In this document: piece by piece, positions 1 through 9,084 of the stretch
Layout of the letters: each line of letters opens with the position of its first letter
How positions within the stretch are numbered: position 1 is the first letter of the stretch
Assembly (NCBI GenBank): GCA_028285685.1
Contig: JANQOR010000029.1
Location: 1-64,000, forward strand
Source of the DNA: Cyclobacteriaceae bacterium
GTDB taxonomy: Bacteria; Bacteroidota; Bacteroidia; Cytophagales; Cyclobacteriaceae
Length of the DNA stretch: 64,000 bases
Reading direction: 5' to 3'
The notes under the pieces: model-generated
Seen by the model: the letters and a program-made list of their open reading frames with translations, nothing else
What the model was told of the DNA's origin: nothing
The model's database searches: none
Position numbers and translations under genes: made by a program

Positions 1-7
1 GCTGATT

Positions 8-96
8 AGAGAGGTGGCCGAGCGGCTGAAGGCGCACGCTTGGAAAGCGTGTATACTCTTTACGGGGTATCGAGGGTTCGAATCCCTTCCTCTCTG
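8..96 (+). tRNA. tRNA-Ser (anticodon GGA)
   Basis: A class II tRNA with a long variable arm is visible. The acceptor stem AGAGAGG (8-14) pairs with CCTCTCT (89-95), followed by discriminator G, as expected for serine tRNAs. The anticodon loop TTGGAAA places GGA at 42-44, which reads UCC and UCU codons. The T arm carries GGTTCGAATCCC. The 3' CCA is not encoded (CAG follows), so it must be added after transcription. It lies about 100 bp upstream of the exbB cluster and is probably transcribed separately. Confidence 0.95.
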
Positions 97-200
97 CAGT
101 TTATACGGAAAAGGGAATGTGAGGGTGGTGTTTTGATATGGAATTGATTAAAAATTTGAATATTTAACTTAAACCGAAGACTAACTTATTAGACTGAATT

Positions 201-1034
201 ATGAAAAAGTTATTGACACTCTTAATGTTGGCAGGTGTATTCACTTTCACCGCATTAAATGTACACGCACAGGATTTTTCTGATACGGATTCAACGGAAG
301 TGGCCGCTGACTCAGTAGCAGGAGATGGCTTTGCGGAAGAAGCTCAAGAACCTGAAGAGGTAGCAGCTGAAGAAGTATTTGTTGAAGAGGAAAGCTCGCC
401 TGGCTTCCACCAAGTTGTAAAGCAACAGTTCATTGATGGTGGACCAACATTTATGGGTATTGTTCTCGCATGTCTGGTTTTAGGATTGGCAATTTCTATT
501 GAGAGAATTATCCACCTAAACATGGCTTCAACGAACACAAACAAGCTATTGTCAGACGTGGAAGATGCATTGGGTTCTGGAGGAGCTGAAGCAGCAAAAG
601 AAGTTTGCCGAAATACAAGAGGTCCCGTTGCCTCGATCTTCACACAAGGTCTTATGAGAATGTCTGAAGGAATTGAAATGGTTGAGAAATCAATCATTGC
701 ATACGGTTCTGTAGAAATGGGAAGATTAGAAAGAGGAATGATTTGGATTTCGCTTTTCATCTCACTTGCTCCGATGCTTGGATTCATGGGAACAGTAATT
801 GGTATGATCGACGCTTTCGATGCGATTGCTGAGGCTGGTGATGTGTCTCCGGCGCTTGTGGCGGATGGTATTAAAGTTGCACTCTTGACAACTGTTGGTG
901 GATTGATCGTTGCGGTAATTCTTCAGTTGTTTTACAACTACCTTGTTTCTAAAGTAGATTCGATTGTAAACAGCATGGAGGATGCATCTATCTCACTAGT
1001 AGACCTACTAGTTAAGCATAACCTATCTAGATAA
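201..1034 (+). CDS. exbB: ExbB/TolQ/MotA-family proton channel protein
   Basis: This inner-membrane protein forms the proton channel that energises TonB (or Tol) together with ExbD. The 277 residues start with a signal-like segment (1-23) followed by a strongly acidic, Ala/Glu-rich linker (about 24-66), an N-terminal extension lacking in E. coli ExbB. Three membrane segments follow at about 84-104, 180-203 and 224-246. The last two form the conserved MotA/TolQ/ExbB domain, with LGFMGTVIGMIDAF in the second and a Thr-Thr-Val-Gly-Gly stretch in the third. It heads a tight cluster with a small membrane gene and two exbD genes, so the four products probably form one complex. ExbB is favoured over TolQ because no tolA, tolB or pal gene is nearby. 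Confidence 0.9.
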   Translation: MKKLLTLLMLAGVFTFTALNVHAQDFSDTDSTEVAADSVAGDGFAEEAQEPEEVAAEEVFVEEESSPGFHQVVKQQFIDGGPTFMGIVLACLVLGLAISIERIIHLNMASTNTNKLLSDVEDALGSGGAEAAKEVCRNTRGPVASIFTQGLMRMSEGIEMVEKSIIAYGSVEMGRLERGMIWISLFISLAPMLGFMGTVIGMIDAFDAIAEAGDVSPALVADGIKVALLTTVGGLIVAVILQLFYNYLVSKVDSIVNSMEDASISLVDLLVKHNLSR

Positions 1035-1053
1035 TCCTTAAACCAAATTAATC

Positions 1054-1356
1054 ATGATTGATGTAGGATTATTTTTATCATATATACTCGTAGGAGTTTG
1101 CGCATTGGCAGCAGTCGGAATGCCTCTAGTAAAGGCATTTGGGGATCCTCAGTCTCTCAAGAAAATGGGAATGGGGGTCGGAGTTGTTGTCGTGGTTTTT
1201 GTTATATCCTATGTAATTGCAGATGGTACTGCTTACAAGGAAGCAACAGCAGGTACTGCCAAGATGGTAGGTGCCGGGCTGATAACCATGTACATCCTGG
1301 CCATACTTGCGATTGCCGGGATAGTATTTACTGAGATCCAAAAAATGCTAGAGTAA
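1054..1356 (+). CDS. Small membrane protein of the exbB-exbD cluster
   Basis: A 100-residue hydrophobic protein with about three predicted membrane helices (5-25, 40-56, 71-93), separated by short loops containing GDPQSLKKMG and DGTAYKEATAG. It begins 19 bp after exbB, and its TAA stop shares one base with the ATG of the first exbD gene (1356), so translation is probably coupled. I recognise no named domain. Its place between channel and stator genes suggests an accessory subunit of the ExbB/ExbD complex, but that rests on context only. Overlapping open frames on both strands of this segment are shadows. Confidence 0.75.
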   Translation: MIDVGLFLSYILVGVCALAAVGMPLVKAFGDPQSLKKMGMGVGVVVVVFVISYVIADGTAYKEATAGTAKMVGAGLITMYILAILAIAGIVFTEIQKMLE

Positions 1357-1982
1357 TGGCTAGAAACAAAGATAGAGGCACTCCTGAGGTGAGCTCAGGC
1401 TCTATGGCCGACATTGCCTTTCTTTTGCTAATTTTCTTCCTGGTTACGACCACAATTGCAAATGATAAGGGAATTGCCATTTCGCTGCCTCCTAAACCAG
1501 ATCCAAACGATCCACCTCCGGAGGTTAAATTTCAGCAGAGAAATATCTTTAAAATTCTTGCGAATTCTAAAGATCAACTTTTGGTGGAAGATGAACCCTG
1601 GACACGACCGATAGGCGATCTGAAAGATGAAGTAAAAACGTTCATACTGAATTTTGGAAATCCAACACCTGAGGGAATTGAATTATACAATTCACTTCCG
1701 TCGTCCATGAAGGTGCAGGCAGGTCAAAATCCGGAATCTTCCGACGACCCGACAAAAGCTATTGTTTCGTTCAAAGCAAACAGGGGTACAAGCTATGAGC
1801 TTTACATTGAAGTAATGGATGCAATGAACGCTGCTTACAACGAGATCTATGGCGAGCGAGTTGGACTAACAGCCGAACAGTGGCTGGCAATTGACCTAAA
1901 AGATGATACTCAGCGTAGAATTTATCAACAAGCAAGGTCAAACATTCCAAGAGCATTGTCTATTGCAGAACCGGATAAATAG
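1356..1982 (+). CDS. exbD: ExbD-family biopolymer transport protein (first copy)
   Basis: ExbD is the single-span partner of ExbB that carries the essential membrane aspartate. This 208-residue copy has a short basic N-terminus, then SMADIAFLLLIFFLV with Asp19 at the start of the helix, followed by a periplasmic domain. The periplasmic part is longer than the roughly 140 residues of E. coli ExbD. It includes a Pro-rich stretch after the helix (about 45-57) and a central insertion before the C-terminal ExbD-like fold. It overlaps the preceding small membrane gene by one base and is 8 bp upstream of a second exbD gene. The two unequal copies probably form a hetero-oligomeric stator. Confidence 0.88.
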   Translation: MARNKDRGTPEVSSGSMADIAFLLLIFFLVTTTIANDKGIAISLPPKPDPNDPPPEVKFQQRNIFKILANSKDQLLVEDEPWTRPIGDLKDEVKTFILNFGNPTPEGIELYNSLPSSMKVQAGQNPESSDDPTKAIVSFKANRGTSYELYIEVMDAMNAAYNEIYGERVGLTAEQWLAIDLKDDTQRRIYQQARSNIPRALSIAEPDK

Positions 1983-1990
1983 AAAAGAAT

Positions 1991-2458
1991 ATGTCAAAGT
2001 TTAAAAAGAAATCCAAGGCAGGACAGGAAATCCCAACGGCGGCATTACCTGATATCATTTTTATGCTACTGTTCTTTTTTATGGTAACAACTGTGATGCG
2101 GGATGACGAGATTTTAGTGAAGCAACTTTTGCCAAAAGCAGATCAGCTCACGAAAATAGAAAAGAAATCCCTTGTGAGTCACATTTTTATCGGTGAGCCA
2201 AAAAATACAGGTTTATATGGATCTGAGCCCAAAATCCAAACGAACGACGTATTTGTTGAGCCTCAGGATATTGTCCAATTCGTAAATCAGGAAAAGGACA
2301 AATTAGATGAAAATCAACGTGATAAAATAACCATGGCGATGAATGTCGATCAGGAAGTCAAGATGGGTATTGTATCGGACGTTCAGCAAGAATTGAGGGA
2401 AGCAAACGCCCTTAAAATCTTGTACAAATCTATCCGAAAAGGAACTGTGCCAAACTAG
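1991..2458 (+). CDS. exbD: ExbD-family biopolymer transport protein (second copy)
   Basis: A second ExbD of 155 residues. The N-terminus is basic (KFKKKSKAG), then LPDIIFMLLFFFMVTTVM forms the membrane helix with Asp21 in the proton-carrying position. The periplasmic part ends with a DVQQELREANALKILYKS-type segment typical of the ExbD C-terminal fold. It is the last gene of the exbB cluster and is followed after about 30 bp by a clear terminator. The two ExbD proteins differ clearly in sequence, so this is a long-standing paralogue pair and not a recent duplication. Confidence 0.88.
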   Translation: MSKFKKKSKAGQEIPTAALPDIIFMLLFFFMVTTVMRDDEILVKQLLPKADQLTKIEKKSLVSHIFIGEPKNTGLYGSEPKIQTNDVFVEPQDIVQFVNQEKDKLDENQRDKITMAMNVDQEVKMGIVSDVQQELREANALKILYKSIRKGTVPN

Positions 2459-2485
2459 AACTAGTAAGAATTAGTCAATAACTTC

Positions 2486-2516
2486 AAGCCCATTCGTAAT
2501 AGGATGGGCTTTTTTA
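2486..2516 (+). terminator. Rho-independent terminator after the exbB-exbD operon
   Basis: A perfect 8-bp stem AAGCCCAT/ATGGGCTT (2486-2493 and 2504-2511) with a 10-base loop is followed by a run of T. The T run lies on the plus strand only, so it ends the exbBD transcript and does not serve the converging HNH gene. Confidence 0.85.
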
Positions 2517-2525
2517 TTTCCGGAT

Positions 2526-3035
2526 TCAAGCGGAAGCTTTTTTGGGGCTTAAGTAAGGCCTCCAGTCTTCTCGGAGTGCACCTACTCCCATTTTGATGAA
2601 TGAAATATAAGAGGGTTTTATAGGTGCATTTTGTAGCTTCAGTCCTGTTTTTTCAAGCGTAGAATCACCTTTTTGAGCATTACACTTTTTACAAGCGGTC
2701 ACAAGATTTGTCCATGAAGATTTGCCACCCTTTGATCGAGGAACGATATGATCAAGTGTCAGATCTTTGTTCGCTCCGCAATATTGACATTTGTGAGCAT
2801 CTCTCTTAAAAATATTGTGACGACTCAGTACAACACCCTTGTAAGGCAACTGTATATACCGGTTGATCATAATAACCGAGGGAAAAGGATAGGTTGCGGA
2901 AATAGATCGTAGCTCTCGGTCTTCGACGCTATTCAGCAGTTCAGCTTTTTTCAAAAAGACAAGGAGGAATGCCCTTTGCACTGAACAAATGGTAAGTGGT
3001 GAATAATCCTGATTTAGCACTAAAACCGAATTCAT
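2526..3035 (-). CDS. HNH endonuclease family protein
   Basis: A 169-residue protein with a C-terminal HNH nuclease fold. The visible signature is a CQYC zinc pair (Cys83, Cys86), a DLTLDHIVPRSKGG core with Asp95-His96, an Asn (Asn110) and a CKKC zinc pair (Cys115, Cys118). The N-terminal 70 residues (VLNQDYSPLTICSVQRA) are typical of a stand-alone HNH family seen in Bacteroidota and cyanobacteria, whose role is unknown to me. Its start codon shares one base with the smpB stop (TGATG arrangement), so the two are co-transcribed. Nothing links it to restriction, introns or phage here. Confidence 0.85.
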   Translation of the reverse strand: MNSVLVLNQDYSPLTICSVQRAFLLVFLKKAELLNSVEDRELRSISATYPFPSVIMINRYIQLPYKGVVLSRHNIFKRDAHKCQYCGANKDLTLDHIVPRSKGGKSSWTNLVTACKKCNAQKGDSTLEKTGLKLQNAPIKPSYISFIKMGVGALREDWRPYLSPKKASA

Positions 3036-3502
3036 CAGATTCTTAATTTTTTCAACTCACGATCTTGATCCTTTTTCTTAATATTTTCCCTTTTATCAAA
3101 CAATTTCTTTCCTTTTGCAAGCGCGATTTCAAGCTTCGCATATCCCCTCGCATTGATAAAAATCCTAATTGGAACAATTGTTAATCCCTTTTCCTCTGTT
3201 TTTGACCTCAACTTTTCTATTTCTTTCTTCTTGAGTAGGAGCTTACGATTACGTACCATTTCGTGCCCATTAAAGCTGGCTTGTGCATATGGAGAGATAT
3301 TCATGCTTTTTACAAAAACCTCGCCATCCTTTATAAAGCAATACGCTTCTTGCACACTCGCCTTGCCTTCTCTGATTGATTTGATCTCCGTCCCCTTCAA
3401 AATAATGCCCGCCTCAAACTTTTCGACAAACTCATACTCATAGCTTGCTTTCCTGTTTTTGATCTGCACATTTTGATTAAATCTTCCCTTATCCTTACTC
3501 AT
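3035..3502 (-). CDS. smpB: SsrA-binding protein SmpB
   Basis: SmpB binds tmRNA and brings it to stalled ribosomes for trans-translation. The 155-residue length is usual. The N-terminal beta-barrel contains the family stretch GIILKGTEIKSIREGKAS, and the basic tail ends with KGKKLFDKRENIKKKDQ, the segment that enters the ribosomal A site. The ssrA gene is not in the window. It sits between tsaD (17 bp upstream in the same direction) and the HNH gene (one-base overlap), which suggests a three-gene minus-strand operon. Confidence 0.96.
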   Translation of the reverse strand: MSKDKGRFNQNVQIKNRKASYEYEFVEKFEAGIILKGTEIKSIREGKASVQEAYCFIKDGEVFVKSMNISPYAQASFNGHEMVRNRKLLLKKKEIEKLRSKTEEKGLTIVPIRIFINARGYAKLEIALAKGKKLFDKRENIKKKDQDRELKKLRI

Positions 3503-3519
3503 AAGGGTTAAAAATAGCG

Positions 3520-4521
3520 CTAAAATGGCATTCTGGGCAGAGGACTATCGGTTAGCTGTCCAAATTGTTCTTTCTCAAACAGAAAATGCCCGGAAATTGC
3601 AATCATGCCAGCATTGTCCGTACAGTATTGAAAATCCGGCACGTGAAGCTCCCAGTTGTTTTTCTTAGCCTCTTCGGTTAAGCGTTTTCTTAATCCAAAG
3701 TTTGCAGAGACGCCTCCCGCAATAGCTATTTGGTTAATACCCTCTTGTGCGGAGGCCATTTTCAACTTTTTGACCAACATTTCAATTAGCGTGAACTGAA
3801 TACTTGCGGCCAGATCATTCAGATTGTCTTCAACGAAATTTTCGTTTTGCTTCATCTCCTTTCTTAAAAAATAGAGTATCGAAGTTTTGATTCCGCTGAA
3901 CGAATAATCCAAGTTTGGAACCTCAGATTTAGCGAACTCAAATCTACCAGGGTCACCATTAGATGCCAGCTGATCAATTATCGGGCCGCCTGGGTAGGGA
4001 AGGCCAAGGAGTTTGGCCGATTTATCAAAGGCCTCGCCAACAGCATCGTCAATGGTCTCTCCAAGAACGATCATTTCTAAGTGACTATTCACTCGAAGAA
4101 GTTGCGTATGCCCGCCGCTTATGGTAAGGCAAATAAATGGAAAAGTGGGTTTGGGTTCATCTATGAAGTGGGCTAGCACATGTGCTTTCATGTGGTGTAC
4201 AGGAATGATCGGAATACCCAAAACCTGAGCTAGCGACTTAGCAAAGCTGGATCCAACGAGAAGTGCCCCTAACAGACCTGGCCCTCTCGTATACGCAATT
4301 GCATCCACATTTTTTAAGGAAATTCCGGCGTTTTCAATCACATGATCAACAATTGGCACAATATTTCTTTGGTGTTCACGTGATGCTAGTTCAGGAACCA
4401 CACCTCCATACTGTTCGTGTATTGCTTGGGTGGCAATATCATTATTGATTACTTTGCCATTGATGCACACGGACGCAGAGGTCTCGTCACATGAAGACTC
4501 TATGCCAAGTATTGTTGCCAC
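3520..4521 (-). CDS. tsaD: tRNA N6-adenosine threonylcarbamoyltransferase TsaD
   Basis: TsaD transfers the threonylcarbamoyl group to A37 of ANN-decoding tRNAs together with TsaB and TsaE. The 333 residues show the N-terminal ASKHA start ILGIESSCDETS, the metal-binding His110-x3-His114 in PVHHMKAH, the CLTISGGHTQL strand and the C-terminal IAGGVSAN motif. The start is GTG at 4521, because no other in-frame start lies nearby and the protein begins at the expected MATILGIESS. Its start lies only 12 bp from the divergent tamB start, so the tsaD promoter must lie inside tamB. Confidence 0.97.
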   Translation of the reverse strand: MATILGIESSCDETSASVCINGKVINNDIATQAIHEQYGGVVPELASREHQRNIVPIVDHVIENAGISLKNVDAIAYTRGPGLLGALLVGSSFAKSLAQVLGIPIIPVHHMKAHVLAHFIDEPKPTFPFICLTISGGHTQLLRVNSHLEMIVLGETIDDAVGEAFDKSAKLLGLPYPGGPIIDQLASNGDPGRFEFAKSEVPNLDYSFSGIKTSILYFLRKEMKQNENFVEDNLNDLAASIQFTLIEMLVKKLKMASAQEGINQIAIAGGVSANFGLRKRLTEEAKKNNWELHVPDFQYCTDNAGMIAISGHFLFEKEQFGQLTDSPLPRMPF

Positions 4522-4533
4522 AAAACCAACTTT

Positions 4534-7500
4534 TTGAAAAATAGAGATACCATATTGCGAATTAGCAAATTAGTTGGGAAAATTAGTGCAAGATTGATTT
4601 TCTATTTTTCAATTTTGATCGTCATGCTGGTTTTGCTTGCTCAAATCAAACCAGTTCAGACTTTTTTGACCAAGAGGGTTCTAACCGAGATTTCAAAGAA
4701 AACACAACATGAAGTTTCAATAACTTCGGTAAAAATTGCATGGTTGGACAGAGCGGAATTAAACGATCTTCTGATCCTTGATCGGAAGTCAGATACACTA
4801 GTTTTTGCGAAGCGAATTCTTGTCAACTATCGGGTTGCAGATCTGCTAAATTCCAAATTTCTAAATGTCGAGGAGATACAGGCTAGCCAGCTTAGACTGC
4901 AACTTATCAAACACGACTCCACGTCAAGCTTGAACCTTTCCGAACTTATTAATGCGCTCAAGAACCCTAACAGAAATAATAGGCCAATCAATGTAGAAGA
5001 AGTATTTCTCTCAGATGTTGAATTTTCAATAGATAACAATACCAGAGAGAGGATTGAGAGCAGATTAGATGTGTCTCATATGAGCATTGATTTTTCCGAG
5101 ATCCAATTTTCTGATTTTGGTTTAAAAAGTGATACTATAGAAATGAATGTCATTCAGGTCAGAGGAATGGAGAGAGCACATGGATTAGAGCTGAAGGAAT
5201 TCAGTAGTAGAATAGAGCTTAACAATGAGTCCTTGAGTCTTACTAAGCTAAGGCTCAAAACCTTGACCAGTCAAATATCCGATAGTGTCAAGTTCTATTA
5301 CAATGGAATTGAAAACCTTTCACACTTTGTGGATAGTGTTTCGTTTGGCTTTTATTTCTCGGAGACGATAATTTCTGACAGAGATTTGAAAATACTTACT
5401 GGAATAGAGAGCCTCAAATCTCCCATTAGCATCGATGGTATCATCTGGGGAAAAGTAGAGGATTTCAATATGGACGATTCCAAAATAGGTTTTGGAAACG
5501 AGTCCTACATTGAGGGTGGCATCAGTACATTTGGTTTGCCAAACCTCTCCAGCACCTTCGTGCTGGCAGATATTACCGATTCACATATTGTGCCAGAAGA
5601 TATAGAACCCTACGTAGGTGAACTGTCGCAAAACATTGCCCAACTTGGTAGACTTGATTTTACCGGAAGCTTTGCCGGATTTCTAAATGATTTTGTCGCA
5701 AGAGGTGATTTCGTGACTGAGAAGGGCTCGGTGCATTCAGATATAAACATAAAGATTCCAAGCAATCTGAATGAAATGCAATACAGTGGTAATTTGGAAC
5801 TCAAAAATGTTGATTTAGGGGCATTTTTTAGAAATCAAAAATTAGTTCAGAAAGTTAATCTTAAAGGAAGGGTAGATGGAAAAGGAATCACACCTGAAAA
5901 TGCCAATTTTGACCTAAATGCCAAGGCCTACCATTCTGGTTTTTATGGCTACTCATATGATTCCATAACGGCCAATGGAACATTTGCCTCTAATTTCTTC
6001 CAGGGGACTTTCTCGGTTGACGATCCCAATTGTCAGGTATCAGGAAATGCCAATTTGGATTTTAACCTCGAAGAAGAAATTATGCGCGTAGATCTCAATG
6101 TGGATTCTACTCACTTAAATGAACTCAACCTAGTGCTGGATACACTAGTTACTGGAGGAAAACTTCGTGTTGATATTGTCAATCTTGATTTGGATCAGTT
6201 TACTGGGACAGCTCGAATCGACTCGGGATTTGTAAGAGCCAACAACAATGAAGTACTAGTCGATTCTATAAAGTTCACTGCGACACTAGTGGATGGACAG
6301 CGGAATCTTAAACTCACCCTGCCAGGTGTGAATGCTGAGGTAAATGGAAATTTTAAGATTACGCAGGCGCTAAGCGATCTGTCTGCACTTGCCACGGACT
6401 ACGTATCAAAGATTCAGTTGACAAGTGATTCTTCTAATGTAGAGGAAAGCCACGAAACCTATAAATTGGAATTATTCGCACAGTTCGATAACCTGTCACG
6501 ATATTTCGATTCATTGAGAATTCCTGTTGAGATTCCTGATGGCTCCTTTCTGGAAGCAACTCTGCGAGAAAGTAAAAACTCAAATTTGTTTTTATATGCC
6601 CAAGCCGATTATTTGAAGGTGGGAAAAAGCATGGTCTACAACCCGATTTTGGAAATTAATGGTTCTAAGGAGATCGGCTCGAACTCAGTATTGACCAACT
6701 TTATCCTTGAATCTGACAGACAAAAGTTCTCAGGAATTCCGGAAACACAAAACCTACTAATTGAGGGTATCTGGCTCAACAATAACATTGACCTGACGAC
6801 CAGAATAAGTCAGGAAGCTACAAAGAGTAGTATGCGATTTGAAACAAATGCAATTTTGTCTCGGGATTCAATTACGATAAGAATGGAACCTTCCAAGATC
6901 ATTGCATTTGATGATGAATGGATATTTAATCGAAAGAATAAGGTTACAATCTATCCAAATACGATAAGAATTGAAGATTTCAGCATTCATGATGCGAGTG
7001 AATCACTTCAGCTGAGCGGAATTTATTCAGCACTGAATGCCACAAATATTGAAGTTGAAGTGAACAATTTAAACCTGGAAAAAGCAAACCTTTTTACAGA
7101 TATAGATATAAATGGGTTGCTTAAGAGTAAGCTATTAATATTCAGGGAGACGGCAGAGGAACCTTTTCGTTTTGACGGCGGATTTGATCTGAATGACCTG
7201 ATCCTAAACAAATTCCTCGTAGGCAACATCAGTGGTACTTCTGAGTGGAATTCCATTGAAAGGAACATTTTTTCCCAGGTCAAGGTAGACAGAGAAAGTT
7301 TCAATACAATTGACATTAACGGATACTACCATCCATTCGACAGTGATAATCAGTTGGATTTCGAGATGAAATTTGAGAACGCCGATCTGGGGATAGCACA
7401 GCAATTTCTTCAGGAAAGTGTTTCAGACCTAACAGGATTTGCCGACGGAAAAATGAACCTCACCGGTTCGTTGAGCGCACCAGAGATCAATGGGAGGTGT

Positions 7501-9021
7501 GTAGTTTCGGACGGCAGTGTTAGAGTAAATTACCTTAATACTATCTATGCGTTTGGTGGGCCATTGACATTCATACCCGGCACGTTGAAATTGGAAAATT
7601 TCCTATTAACAGACCGAAAGGGCGCTCAGTCAATGGTTAGTGGAACGATATCACATGATTTTTTCACAAATGTTCTTACTGATGTTAAAATCGAGGCTGA
7701 GAATTTTGAATTTTTAAATACCACCACTGCAGACAATAGCCTCTACTATGGTACTGCGAACGGTACTGGTGAGGTGAATATCACTGGTCCATTGAATGAC
7801 CTTTTGGTTAAAGCCTCTATAAAGACCGAGAACGATACACGAATTTTTGTTCCAATCACTGAGGACGGGGACATTTCTCAACAAGACTACATAACATTCT
7901 TGGACTTCAACGACACAACAGAGGTCTTAGGAGAGAGCGAGTACAACTTTCAGGGAATTACAGTTGATTTTGATATTGAGGTGACTCCTGAAGCTTATTG
8001 CGAGCTAATTTTTGATATCAAAACGGGTGATATAATCAGGGGCAGGGGAAGGGGCAATATTAAACTTTCGTTGGATACCGATGGGGAATTCCATATGTTC
8101 GGACCGTTAGAGATCACAGATGGGGCGTATAATTTCACCGTGCCCGGTTTTATAAACAAAGAATTTGAAGTGGTACCTGGAGCCAGAGTTACTTGGTTTG
8201 GGGATCCATATAATGGGACTATTGACCTTAAAGCGACTTATTTGCAAAGGGCGGATTTCACCCCATTGTTGCTAGAAGGTGAGGATGATGGAGGTGAAGC
8301 TGACACTAAAGTTGGTGTGAACGTAATCCTGAACCTAAGCGAGGGAATATTAAGCCCGTCGATTGGTTTTGATCTTCAATTGGCAGATAAAATCGATGAA
8401 ACCAGTTGGCGCGAAAGCAAATTGACCCAAATATCAAGCAATGAACAAGAACTTAAAAGACAGGTCATAAGTCTACTTTTCTTTAGAAGGTTTTCACAGC
8501 AATCAAGCTTCACCCTTGGGGGTGGAGGCAATGTAGGAAATAGCGTAAGTGAATTTTTTTCCAACCAGGTCAGCTATCTGGTAAGTCAACTAGATGAAAA
8601 CCTCGAGGTGGAAGTTGATTTGGCTTCTCTGGATGGAGACGCCTTCAATACCTTCCAGCTTCGGCTGGCCTATACGTTTTTAGATGGAAGACTTAAAGTA
8701 ACGCGCGGTGGTGATTTTAACAACGCACAAAACCAAAATGACAAGCTCTTGGATGATATTGTTGGTGACTGGTCAGTGGAGTACAGTCTGACCAAAGACG
8801 GACGATTAAGAGCTAAAGTTTTCAGAGCCACAAACCAACAGCTATCCACAAACCAGGGTGAGCAGAATTTTGAGACTGGTGTCAGTTTGCGCTTCGTTCA
8901 TTCGTTCAATGAATTCAAAGATTTGATAACAAGCGGAAGAAAGGCAGCATTGAAAAGAAAGTTGGAAGAAAGCAAAGCAGGTACAGATTCGGCTAGTGAC
9001 TTGGATACTGCCTACGAGTAA
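4534..9021 (+). CDS. tamB: TamB-like translocation and assembly module / AsmA-like protein
   Basis: A 1495-residue envelope protein with one N-terminal membrane anchor (about 20-42) and a very long beta-rich periplasmic part. The C-terminal 350 residues carry the TamB (DUF490) domain. Visible landmarks are DIIRGRGRGNIKLSLDTDG, EITDGAYNFTVPGFINKEF and a SWRESKLTQISSNEQELKRQ stretch before the terminal strands. The family bridges inner and outer membrane and is tied to outer-membrane protein assembly and phospholipid transport. The start used is TTG at 4534, since the membrane anchor must be included and no ATG precedes it. It is divergent from tsaD with only 12 bp between the start codons. Confidence 0.88.
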   Translation: MKNRDTILRISKLVGKISARLIFYFSILIVMLVLLAQIKPVQTFLTKRVLTEISKKTQHEVSITSVKIAWLDRAELNDLLILDRKSDTLVFAKRILVNYRVADLLNSKFLNVEEIQASQLRLQLIKHDSTSSLNLSELINALKNPNRNNRPINVEEVFLSDVEFSIDNNTRERIESRLDVSHMSIDFSEIQFSDFGLKSDTIEMNVIQVRGMERAHGLELKEFSSRIELNNESLSLTKLRLKTLTSQISDSVKFYYNGIENLSHFVDSVSFGFYFSETIISDRDLKILTGIESLKSPISIDGIIWGKVEDFNMDDSKIGFGNESYIEGGISTFGLPNLSSTFVLADITDSHIVPEDIEPYVGELSQNIAQLGRLDFTGSFAGFLNDFVARGDFVTEKGSVHSDINIKIPSNLNEMQYSGNLELKNVDLGAFFRNQKLVQKVNLKGRVDGKGITPENANFDLNAKAYHSGFYGYSYDSITANGTFASNFFQGTFSVDDPNCQVSGNANLDFNLEEEIMRVDLNVDSTHLNELNLVLDTLVTGGKLRVDIVNLDLDQFTGTARIDSGFVRANNNEVLVDSIKFTATLVDGQRNLKLTLPGVNAEVNGNFKITQALSDLSALATDYVSKIQLTSDSSNVEESHETYKLELFAQFDNLSRYFDSLRIPVEIPDGSFLEATLRESKNSNLFLYAQADYLKVGKSMVYNPILEINGSKEIGSNSVLTNFILESDRQKFSGIPETQNLLIEGIWLNNNIDLTTRISQEATKSSMRFETNAILSRDSITIRMEPSKIIAFDDEWIFNRKNKVTIYPNTIRIEDFSIHDASESLQLSGIYSALNATNIEVEVNNLNLEKANLFTDIDINGLLKSKLLIFRETAEEPFRFDGGFDLNDLILNKFLVGNISGTSEWNSIERNIFSQVKVDRESFNTIDINGYYHPFDSDNQLDFEMKFENADLGIAQQFLQESVSDLTGFADGKMNLTGSLSAPEINGRCVVSDGSVRVNYLNTIYAFGGPLTFIPGTLKLENFLLTDRKGAQSMVSGTISHDFFTNVLTDVKIEAENFEFLNTTTADNSLYYGTANGTGEVNITGPLNDLLVKASIKTENDTRIFVPITEDGDISQQDYITFLDFNDTTEVLGESEYNFQGITVDFDIEVTPEAYCELIFDIKTGDIIRGRGRGNIKLSLDTDGEFHMFGPLEITDGAYNFTVPGFINKEFEVVPGARVTWFGDPYNGTIDLKATYLQRADFTPLLLEGEDDGGEADTKVGVNVILNLSEGILSPSIGFDLQLADKIDETSWRESKLTQISSNEQELKRQVISLLFFRRFSQQSSFTLGGGGNVGNSVSEFFSNQVSYLVSQLDENLEVEVDLASLDGDAFNTFQLRLAYTFLDGRLKVTRGGDFNNAQNQNDKLLDDIVGDWSVEYSLTKDGRLRAKVFRATNQQLSTNQGEQNFETGVSLRFVHSFNEFKDLITSGRKAALKRKLEESKAGTDSASDLDTAYE

Positions 9022-9084
9022 TACTCCTATCATTATTTATTTGGGCTGCAAACACTTAACTTACTAGAAACTTAACGGGTTATC

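Noticed and set aside
344-787. 147-codon antisense frame over exbB
   Set aside because: It lies fully inside a well-supported gene on the other strand, and the translation shows no fold or motif.
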